Assembly: GCF_026262505.1 (NCBI RefSeq)
Contig: NC_067203.1
Span: 2,666,001-2,730,000, forward strand
From: Trichomonas vaginalis G3
Lineage: Eukaryota > Parabasalia > Trichomonadida > Trichomonadidae
DNA length: 64,000 nucleotides
Direction: 5' to 3'
Shown here in pieces: positions 56,531 through 64,000 of this stretch (position 1 is the first letter of the stretch; each line of letters opens with the position of its first letter). Both the position numbers and the translations under genes were made by a program. The notes beneath the pieces are model-generated. The model was not told the DNA's origin. It made no database searches and saw only the letters and a program-made list of their open reading frames with translations.

Positions 56531-59500
56531 TTATTGATCCATCTGCAAATATTTAGAATCCTTCTGATGGATACAAGAGAATGAGTGTCCATCGATAGAC
56601 TCGATTTCAAGTTGATAAAAGTGTTGAATATCGCTATCAGTGCTGACTTTATCAACGAAATCTCCAGAGTGAGTAATCAACAGAAGTTGTTGATTTTCAA
56701 GCATAGTCTTGAAATCATTCGACAACAAAAACGCGAAATTACTCATATGATCACTATCCAAATTCGTTGTTGGTTCATCTAAAGCCAAAATGCTGCAACC
56801 AAATGCTTTCGCCAACGCCATTCTTATTATCAAACTTGCCAATACTTTCTGGCCTTCGCTGCATCTTCCGCTCATCTCTACTTCTTGGCCGCTCTTGAAC
56901 ATGACAACTTTGTAGTCATATGAAATTCTGCCACTTTTACTCTCATTATTTTCAGTACTTGAATGTGCGACGATAGAAATATTTTCAATGTCCATGCTTT
57001 GATACGATTTTTCCCAAAACGCTTTGAGTAATTCATTGATTTCAAGTACTTTCCGTTGATGATATTCCATAATGGAATTATTCAACTGCTCAGCAAATTT
57101 TGTCAGATCTTTTATCGTCATTTCCGTTGCGGCTATTTTTAACCTTATTTCTGTCAAATTATTATTTGTGTCTTTATATCTATTATTCAATATTTTTGAC
57201 AAATCCTTGAGTTCTTTATCCAGATGTGAATAAGAACCTTGTAATTCACTTGATCTCTTTTCTTTATTTAATATTTCTTGTTTGATTCTATCGATGTTTT
57301 TAAGATCATCGATATTTGCAAATCCAGATAATTCTCTTAATAATTCCTCTTTTTCATGCTCGATTTCTTTATATTTCTGCACCTTTTGTAAATAGTCATG
57401 AACTAAATTATTTTCTTCCAATTTAATTTTGATTTCATCCATGTTTTGTTGATCAGCTTCTTGTTTCTTTTCCCATTTCTTTAAGTTCTCATCTAATTGC
57501 TGCAAACTGTCTTCGTTTTCTTTGATTGTTTTCTCAAGTTCGTAGATCTTTCTGTTTGTTTCATCTACAGAATATTTCGAAATTGTTTCTTTCGATTTAG
57601 AAATTTTCTCAAAATCATTCTTGATTTTTATGAAATCATTGTTTAGTTTGTCTACATCTAGTTGGAGTTCATTCGTAGCTTTCTTAATACTCTCAAGGTT
57701 CTGTGCATTAGCTTCATTCATTTCTTTGTTTATTCTCTCAATTTCGATCAATTTATTTTCGATGTCACGTTTTTTGATGCCACGTTTTTGTCTTTTTTCT
57801 TTAATTTTATTTTTATCATCAAATTTTGATTTGTAGTCGTTTAATTTATTATTTACTTCATTATAACGACTTTGTAGTTTTGATTTTCTGTCACTTGCTT
57901 CTGTCAATTTCTTCATTAAATTTGCTTGTTCTGTTTGTAAATTTTGAGATTTATCTTCCAAAATTCTTTTTTCTTCTTCAATTACAGACAAATTTGGCAA
58001 ATCTTTGTTGAGTTTTGATCTCAAATTATCATTTTCTGATTCGTATTTACTAACATAAGAAATCAATCTTTCTACATCGTTCTTCTTAGGAATGACTTCA
58101 TGTTCAAATTTTTCTTTTTTAGATCGAATTTCATCATAATTTTGTTTGATTTGCTGATATTCTTCGAAGTTTTGATCTCTTTTAGATTTCAAGGTATCGA
58201 TTTCTTCTTCAAGTTTAGGAATATCTTCTAAAACTTGTTGATAAATAAAATGTTTGTCTCGAAGATTTTCAATACTCTCAATTTTTTCGCTGACTTTTCT
58301 CAATTTTTCTTCATTTGATGCGATTTTTGAAGGAAGATCTTTCAAAACTTTTTCAAGTTCGTTTTTGATGAATTCGTCACGTTCTGAGTTATCTTTGAAC
58401 TTTCTCTTGCAAAGAGGACATTGGCATGATTCACTTCGACTCTCTGAAACAAATTCTTCATAGATACTTTGACTTTTTGTGTCAAGTGAAATAAGTTTTT
58501 GAAGATTTTCTTGTTCATTTTTGTACTTTTTGTACTCGTTTTCAAAATCGGTACTTCCAAGATTTTCGATTAAATCTGATTCAATGTCATTTTTTGTTTT
58601 ATTTTTGTTTTCAAGTGATTTTTCTTTAGAATCTAATTCGATTTGACTTTTTTCATATTTAGTCTTTTCTTTGTCTGTTTCGACACGAATAGAATTTTCT
58701 TCGTTGTTCAATGATTTTTGTTTTTCCTTGATGATTTTTGAGAAATTTTCTTCATCAATCTCTTCATGAATCAATTCTTTGATTTCATTGATTTTTGATT
58801 TGATTTCTTTCTTATTTTTAGATATCTTCTGTTCATTATCATTAATTTGATTATTTATTGATCTTTGACTCTCCAATTTCTTAATGATTTCTTTCTTTTC
58901 TGTCAATGATTTATTGATATTTTTGTTTTCATTGTTGATTTCATTGATTTTTGATGAGATTTTATCATATGAATCATCACTTCTTAGTTCAGCATCAAGT
59001 TTGTCTTTAGCTAGTTGTGTTTCTTTGATCAGATTCTCATATCCTTCTTGTGAATAATCTTCTAATTTATTCAATTGTTCATCATATGATTTCAGCTCTG
59101 TCTTTACTTCAGTCAGTTGTCTGTTGTGTTCGTCGACTTCTTCTCTTTGTTTTTCTTGTTCGTTTTTGAAATCATTTTCGAGATTTTGGATATCTCGTTT
59201 TAATTTCTTCAAATTTTCTGTTTTTGATGAATTCTCTGATTCGATCTTCTTGTAGTACTCTTGGTAATCATCTGTACCATAGTTATTCTTGAAATCCGAA
59301 ATTAATTTTTCAAAATTTGTTTTTTCAAAATTGAAATTTTCGGATTTTGACTTGAGATCTTTCAATTTTTGTGTCCTTTCGGTTATTTCTCGTTTGACTC
59401 TCTCGTAATCGTGTTTCTTCATTTCGATTTGAGATTTAGCCAAATTGATTGTTTCTCTGTTTGACTGGAGTTCGCTTTCTAGTGATGCCTTGAGATCTTC

Positions 59501-60409
59501 GCAACTAGAAATTGTCATTTGGACCCTTTCATGGTTCATTTCAAATGAATCTATTGATTCTTTGATGATCTTGAGTTGTCCTTCTTTCTGGGAAATTACG
59601 TTTTCAAGGTCTTTGATCTTTCCTTGTTTCTCTTCAATGTTATCGGCAATTTGATGTAATCTTGTTAAATCTACATCGATTTCCTTCTTTTCTTGCTCGA
59701 TTTCGTTGATTTCCCTAGTTTTCTTGAGCAGATCTTCTTCATTCTTCACTTTTTGTTCGTAATCTTTGTTATAATTTATTTCTTCTTTCTGGAGCTGGAC
59801 GAGCTCTTTGTCCTTGTTCTTCTTGAGCTCTTTGATCTGGCCAATGGCGGATTCGTAGTTGTCTGAGCCGAAAATTGTGTCAAAACGTAATTTAAGATCT
59901 TTATCATTCAATTCGATCGGCCAACATTGGTCTGTCTGCTGGCAGAAGATGACATTCTCAAGGATGGCCTTAGGAATGCCAAGTAAGCGTGGTATTTGTT
60001 GTTCGACTGTGTCTGGTTTTGAATAAACTTCTTTTTGGTGCTCGTCAAGGATTTTTGACTCTTGTGTCTTCAGTTTGGACTTCTTTCCGGACTTGGAAAT
60101 CTTAGTCTTGCGTACAATTTCGTATATCTTGCCATCTACTGCTTGGAATTTTAATCTGCATTCAGCCATGTAGTCTTTCTTGCCAAGAACATTGATATCG
60201 TAGAAGAATCCAATACCTGCAGACTTCTTACGACATAATCCTGTCAATGCGTATTGTAATGACTCAAATATTGTTGTTTTTCCAGATCCATTTGGACCTG
60301 TGATTAAAATAATATTATTATCGAAATTAATGGTCTGTTTGTATTCTTCTTTAGGTTCTGGATTGAATAACCTGATACCTTTTATTGTTAAACTTATTAA
60401 CTTCGACAT
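56531..60409 (-). CDS. RAD50: RAD50 DNA double-strand-break repair ATPase
   Basis: 1292 residues from ATG 60409 (MSKLISLTIKGIRLF); the longer frame begins at GTG. Walker A GPNGSGKTT is at residues 38-46. Long heptad coiled coils (about 180-640 and 700-1120) flank the zinc hook CPLC at 664-667. The C-terminal lobe has the ABC signature GRCSEGQKVLAS, Walker B ILALDEPTTNLD and the His-loop LLITHSGDF. Length matches eukaryotic RAD50. With Mre11 it tethers and processes broken DNA ends in the nucleus. TGTCACTTTT at 60416-60425 on the plus strand (AAAAGTGACA on the coding strand) lies directly upstream. An inactivated paralog lies at 46386-49384 in opposite orientation. Confidence 0.96.
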   Translation of the reverse strand: MSKLISLTIKGIRLFNPEPKEEYKQTINFDNNIILITGPNGSGKTTIFESLQYALTGLCRKKSAGIGFFYDINVLGKKDYMAECRLKFQAVDGKIYEIVRKTKISKSGKKSKLKTQESKILDEHQKEVYSKPDTVEQQIPRLLGIPKAILENVIFCQQTDQCWPIELNDKDLKLRFDTIFGSDNYESAIGQIKELKKNKDKELVQLQKEEINYNKDYEQKVKNEEDLLKKTREINEIEQEKKEIDVDLTRLHQIADNIEEKQGKIKDLENVISQKEGQLKIIKESIDSFEMNHERVQMTISSCEDLKASLESELQSNRETINLAKSQIEMKKHDYERVKREITERTQKLKDLKSKSENFNFEKTNFEKLISDFKNNYGTDDYQEYYKKIESENSSKTENLKKLKRDIQNLENDFKNEQEKQREEVDEHNRQLTEVKTELKSYDEQLNKLEDYSQEGYENLIKETQLAKDKLDAELRSDDSYDKISSKINEINNENKNINKSLTEKKEIIKKLESQRSINNQINDNEQKISKNKKEIKSKINEIKELIHEEIDEENFSKIIKEKQKSLNNEENSIRVETDKEKTKYEKSQIELDSKEKSLENKNKTKNDIESDLIENLGSTDFENEYKKYKNEQENLQKLISLDTKSQSIYEEFVSESRSESCQCPLCKRKFKDNSERDEFIKNELEKVLKDLPSKIASNEEKLRKVSEKIESIENLRDKHFIYQQVLEDIPKLEEEIDTLKSKRDQNFEEYQQIKQNYDEIRSKKEKFEHEVIPKKNDVERLISYVSKYESENDNLRSKLNKDLPNLSVIEEEKRILEDKSQNLQTEQANLMKKLTEASDRKSKLQSRYNEVNNKLNDYKSKFDDKNKIKEKRQKRGIKKRDIENKLIEIERINKEMNEANAQNLESIKKATNELQLDVDKLNNDFIKIKNDFEKISKSKETISKYSVDETNRKIYELEKTIKENEDSLQQLDENLKKWEKKQEADQQNMDEIKIKLEENNLVHDYLQKVQKYKEIEHEKEELLRELSGFANIDDLKNIDRIKQEILNKEKRSSELQGSYSHLDKELKDLSKILNNRYKDTNNNLTEIRLKIAATEMTIKDLTKFAEQLNNSIMEYHQRKVLEINELLKAFWEKSYQSMDIENISIVAHSSTENNESKSGRISYDYKVVMFKSGQEVEMSGRCSEGQKVLASLIIRMALAKAFGCSILALDEPTTNLDSDHMSNFAFLLSNDFKTMLENQQLLLITHSGDFVDKVSTDSDIQHFYQLEIESIDGHSFSCIHQKDSKYLQMDQ

Positions 60410-60415
60410 AAAATT

Positions 60416-60425
60416 TGTCACTTTT
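60416..60425. promoter_or_regulatory. AAAAGTGACA motif before RAD50
   Basis: On the coding strand AAAAGTGACA lies 6-15 bases before the ATG. The complement carries TCACT, the initiator consensus, pointing the other way. Confidence 0.35.
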
Positions 60426-60692
60426 ATTCGGAGGGAAGTTCCCTCTCAATTTCATTAATATCATCCCAAAACAATGGCATATTTAAAACTACATGGATAA
60501 AACTGCCTTAAATATTATCAATTTGTTCAGATTTGTAAGCAAAATTAATGAATTCAATTTAAAAAATAATGATTTTTGATATTTTATTTTATGAAATGGT
60601 GATTATTTCCATAGTATATCTATTTAATCATATTTTTGATAATTCTAAATTGTTTCGAATAAATTTTGAAACGTACGCAAAAATTTATTAGG

Positions 60693-63623
60693 ATGAGTTC
60701 CGAGCCTCAAAAACAGGTTCGAGACGTCCACTTTGGTAGTCCTAAGCAAATAGTATTTGATAATGATGGAATGAATATATATTCGCTTGGATCTAGCGAT
60801 GGCTCGATTTTTAAGATGATTAAAGACGAGTTTTCATCAGATCCAATGCAAATACTCGAGTCACAAGTTAAAGATCAAATAACAGCAATGCTTTTTATGA
60901 CAGATGAAAACAATTTATTAATCGCAGTGAAAAATAAATTAAAATTAGCGAAAAACTTACCAACAATAAGTGGTGTTTCCGATATTTATACAGAAGATGA
61001 TGCGGATATTATAGGTATTGTTCAAGATCCACAAACAGGACACATATTCGTTAATACTGAGACAAGAATTACAGTCTTACAAAAGAGTGGCAAGAAGATT
61101 CTTACACTATGTGATGGCCTCGATCCTATTTCATGGGTAGGAATAGGCCCTGTCTGTCATTCTATTGCTGTAGCAACATCATCAGGTTTATTTGTATATT
61201 CTGGTGAAAATTCAACAGAACCACAGATCAAAAGATTAGAAAAAGATACTCCTCAACCTGTTTTTTCGCCGTCATCCGAATTATTAATCGCAAATCCACT
61301 TCGCAGCGGTGTTGTCAATATCTACAACCTTACGGAACAAACAGAATCTGCAGTTATTATTACAAAACACTCTACACCAATATCTCATATCACAATTTCT
61401 AAATCTTCTTCAATAATTTCTGCAGATCGCGAAGGAAACATTTACATATCAAAATACGATAAAAAAGTACTTAAATTCGGAGCAATATCTCCTCCTCCGC
61501 AGCCAATTGCTGTTGATGTCGTTTTGAATTACGGATCATTTGCAATTACATGTTTATCTGCCAGTGGCGGCTCAGTTATATGTGGCGAAGAAGATGGAAA
61601 AGAGATATTATGGCATAATGTCATTCCCGGTGAATTTTCCAAGCCAAAACAAATTATATCAGAATCTTCCAAGAAATCTGCACCGAAACAGAAGAATACT
61701 GTTCAAAAGAAGGTCGATATCATGGAAGCCCTCAAGAAACCAATTGATCCCTCCAAATTGGCCAAGAAACAAAAAGAAGATTTCTCATTATCCGAAAGTG
61801 ATGACGAAGAAAGGCCAAAAAAGGCACGTCCTCCTCCTCCCAAGCCCAAACCAAAGCCCAAGAAGCAATCGAAACCAAAGAAAAAGAATGATGACGAATA
61901 CAGCGAAGATTTCGAAGAAGAAGAAGGTTTGGAACCATTAATTAACGATAAAAGTGATAATTTAGAAGAAGAAGAGAAAAACGAAGATGTTCCAAATGTA
62001 GAAGATAACGGACCAGTTATTACAGCTGCTGATTTCCTTGAAGAAGAGAGCGAAACGTCAAGTGGTCACGAACTAGATGAAGTTGATGAAAACGGAAACA
62101 TCATTGAAAAGCCTGACAAAATTGAAGAAGAATTAGATGATTTCGAAGACAACAAAAACGAGGACGAAGTCAGTGATTCAACAGACACATCATCAGGTGA
62201 TGAACTCGAGAACATTTTTGGTAAAACAACATTACAATTTATGCCAAATAATTGTTCTCATTTCAGTGCAAACAGAAGATATATGTCATGGAATCTTTCA
62301 TCAGCTGTTTATTTGCGTGTTCAATCAGACAGCGCTGAAGAATTCATTGATGTACATCCAATAGGTGATTCCCAATTCCAAGAGATGCACATGACAAATA
62401 TCCATAAATTCACAATGGCTACATGTGATAAATATGGTTTCATGGGTGCTTCTCTTCATACTTTGGAATACAGACCACATAATCCATGGTCACAAGATGC
62501 GATCACTTCACTTGATGTTAATAGAGAAGAAATCAGGTTGATAGCTATTGGAAAAGAATGGTTTAGTATCGGTACTGATTCTAATTCTGTTACTATCTTT
62601 AAGTCTTCCGGCTTGGAGATGGGAACATTCTCTTATCCACATCAAATCATTACAATGGTCGGCCATGAAAATTTACTTTTAATTGTTCATGGATCAGATT
62701 TATTGTATGAATTCATCGATGTTGATGAGAGAAAGACAATAGCAAGTGGTGAAATACCTGGTGATCAACCACTTAAATGGATTGGCTTCTCTGAAGAAGG
62801 TTCTCCAATGATTTTAGATGGAAGTTTCGTTGTTCATCTTATGACATCTGATTTCAGTAATTCTTGGGTTCCGATTTCGAATTTGTCAAAATTGTTTGAT
62901 GACAATATTGGTTCATTTTGGGTTGTAGGAGCTTCTGAAAAGAAAATCCTTGTTTGTCCACTGAGACATTCAAAGACTCCTCCAACATCACGTGTTCCTC
63001 ACTTGAGAGAAATCGATTTCACTCCTTTGACAATCGGAAATCAATCATCAATGGCTTATCTCCTCGCGAAGATTGATTCTCACACTCCCCAAGTTGACAG
63101 AGAAATGAATGCTGACAAGGAATTGATGAAAATGCTGGCGGAATCATTGAAAGAAGGAAAAGAAGAAATGGCTTATGATTTAATCAACGGAATGGTAACA
63201 ACGAAAGCAAGGAATATCGCTATAGCATATGCAGATCAACTTGGAAAAACAGAATTAGTTGATAGATTAACAGGAGAATCATCAATTAAAGTTCCTAAGA
63301 AGAAATCAAAGAAACAAAGAGAGGAAGATAAAGAAACGAAAGAACATATGAGAAAATTCATCGAAGCATCATTGGATAAAGAAAAGGTTTATGTTAGAAA
63401 AGATTCTAGGATTGTTAAAAACTCTGTTGAAGTACAACAACCTTCTTCTTTCACTCAACAATTGGCATCAATCAAATCAACAACATCCTCAAGGAAATCA
63501 TTAAAGAATTTCTTGAATCCTCCACCAGCTAAAGGTCCTGTGAAGAAGAAAACAAACACAGCCCCTAGAAAGAAAAAAGATACAAAAGTGGAAGATGTCA
63601 AAAAATTGGTTGAAGAAAACTAA
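60693..63623 (+). CDS. CTF4: Ctf4/AND-1 (WDHD1)-like replisome adaptor
   Basis: 976 residues from ATG 60693 (MSSEPQKQVRDVHFG); the frame upstream has only TTG. The N-terminal ~310 residues read as a degenerate WD40 propeller. A Lys/Pro- and Asp/Glu-rich linker (about 320-510) follows. The middle domain (about 520-790) matches the SepB/Mcl1-type beta-propeller of Ctf4: RYMSWNLSSAVYL, VDVNREEIRLIAIGKEWFSIGTDSN, IFKSSGLEMG. A helical segment follows, and a long basic tail (KKKSKKQREEDK to KKKTNTAPRKKK) may bind DNA. Ctf4 is a trimeric hub linking CMG helicase to polymerase alpha. There is no HMG box as in vertebrate WDHD1. It is divergent from RAD50, ~280 bp between starts. Confidence 0.82.
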   Translation: MSSEPQKQVRDVHFGSPKQIVFDNDGMNIYSLGSSDGSIFKMIKDEFSSDPMQILESQVKDQITAMLFMTDENNLLIAVKNKLKLAKNLPTISGVSDIYTEDDADIIGIVQDPQTGHIFVNTETRITVLQKSGKKILTLCDGLDPISWVGIGPVCHSIAVATSSGLFVYSGENSTEPQIKRLEKDTPQPVFSPSSELLIANPLRSGVVNIYNLTEQTESAVIITKHSTPISHITISKSSSIISADREGNIYISKYDKKVLKFGAISPPPQPIAVDVVLNYGSFAITCLSASGGSVICGEEDGKEILWHNVIPGEFSKPKQIISESSKKSAPKQKNTVQKKVDIMEALKKPIDPSKLAKKQKEDFSLSESDDEERPKKARPPPPKPKPKPKKQSKPKKKNDDEYSEDFEEEEGLEPLINDKSDNLEEEEKNEDVPNVEDNGPVITAADFLEEESETSSGHELDEVDENGNIIEKPDKIEEELDDFEDNKNEDEVSDSTDTSSGDELENIFGKTTLQFMPNNCSHFSANRRYMSWNLSSAVYLRVQSDSAEEFIDVHPIGDSQFQEMHMTNIHKFTMATCDKYGFMGASLHTLEYRPHNPWSQDAITSLDVNREEIRLIAIGKEWFSIGTDSNSVTIFKSSGLEMGTFSYPHQIITMVGHENLLLIVHGSDLLYEFIDVDERKTIASGEIPGDQPLKWIGFSEEGSPMILDGSFVVHLMTSDFSNSWVPISNLSKLFDDNIGSFWVVGASEKKILVCPLRHSKTPPTSRVPHLREIDFTPLTIGNQSSMAYLLAKIDSHTPQVDREMNADKELMKMLAESLKEGKEEMAYDLINGMVTTKARNIAIAYADQLGKTELVDRLTGESSIKVPKKKSKKQREEDKETKEHMRKFIEASLDKEKVYVRKDSRIVKNSVEVQQPSSFTQQLASIKSTTSSRKSLKNFLNPPPAKGPVKKKTNTAPRKKKDTKVEDVKKLVEEN

Positions 63624-64000
63624 TTAGATTATATTATTTTTATTGTTAATTATATATTAATATTTTCTTTGAAAGTAAATACATTTTCATATACATATGA
63701 TTTTAATTAATTCTTCAAAAAAATGATCGGTAAGTCTCAATCCCTGGTATACTTTAATTTCAAATATTTACGACTTTTAGCTGAGAATTGTTTCCAATAA
63801 ACAATCAGGATATAGAAATGAATAATTATGTCAATAAAAGGCGATCATTTAATCATATAATTCGCAATGAATCATTCTCAATATAATTATAGACATAGTT
63901 TTCAGTTTTTCTAATGCATGTATGCGTACCACCTACTATGAAACTCAGATACATGGAATCACCGATATTTATCGAGGAATTTTGCAGAAGTAATTCTACT
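63624..64000. other. Intergenic to end of window
   Basis: 377 bp, AT-rich, no gene recognised. Confidence 0.6.

Overview
The window looks like nuclear DNA of a trichomonad, most probably Trichomonas vaginalis. It is AT-rich and has dense, apparently intronless genes on both strands. Very short 5' leaders begin at TCA-Py-(A/T) initiator-like sites. It carries several genes of the trichomonad ankyrin/DUF3447 family, a BspA-like leucine-rich-repeat gene and a Maverick/Polinton-type DNA transposon. Species assignment is inference; the gene families and transposon ends are read directly.

Region 1 (1-9830) is mobile-element territory. An ankyrin/DUF3447 gene on the minus strand (exon halves at 9613-9830 and 919-1429) is split by an 8.18-kb element at 1430-9612. 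The element has 70-bp terminal inverted repeats and a 6-bp target duplication (TAAATA). Its cargo is Maverick-like: a decayed retroviral-type integrase, a penton-like protein, two tiny glycine-led amphipathic proteins, a long coiled-coil protein, a phage-type tail-fibre/collar protein with HxH repeats, a small membrane protein and an intact D12-class N6-adenine methyltransferase. Polymerase B, major capsid protein, ATPase and protease are not visible; a 100-N gap (3662-3761) may hide some. Left of 918 the ankyrin homology stops and another AT-rich sequence with two related small ORFs begins.

Region 2 (9831-16980) holds tRNA-Asp(GTC), the RIO2 kinase gene, tRNA-Lys(TTT), and a 2.8-kb satellite of 37-bp units with a 259-bp higher-order period, interleaved with ankyrin-module fragments. 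The satellite runs into the 3' end of another ankyrin/DUF3447 gene. A four-TM protein gene follows.

Region 3 (16981-32858) holds a coiled-coil protein, an SLC45/sucrose-type MFS transporter, a six-TM protein, three more ankyrin/DUF3447 genes, a low-complexity coiled-coil protein, a SHIPPO/PGP-repeat cytoskeletal protein and a Vps34-type phosphatidylinositol 3-kinase.

Region 4 (32859-46028) holds a giant ankyrin gene of about 30 units, a 650-bp cluster of unusual hairpins, a BspA-like LRR gene lacking a start, a PGDYG-like protein, the splicing factor SF3B1 and small unknown genes.

Region 5 (46029-64000) holds a RAD50-like pseudogene, a decayed ankyrin pseudogene, two paralogous proline-rich genes (one dead) flanking a CARMIL-like LRR gene, the intact RAD50 gene in opposite orientation to its dead paralog, and a Ctf4/AND-1 replication factor. 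The two RAD50 copies share an 811-bp colinear, apparently identical tract around the zinc hook inside otherwise diverged sequence, which suggests recent gene conversion.

Housekeeping genes (RIO2, Vps34, SF3B1, RAD50, Ctf4, CARMIL-like) alternate with rapidly evolving family genes and repeats. There is no operon-like organisation except inside the transposon.
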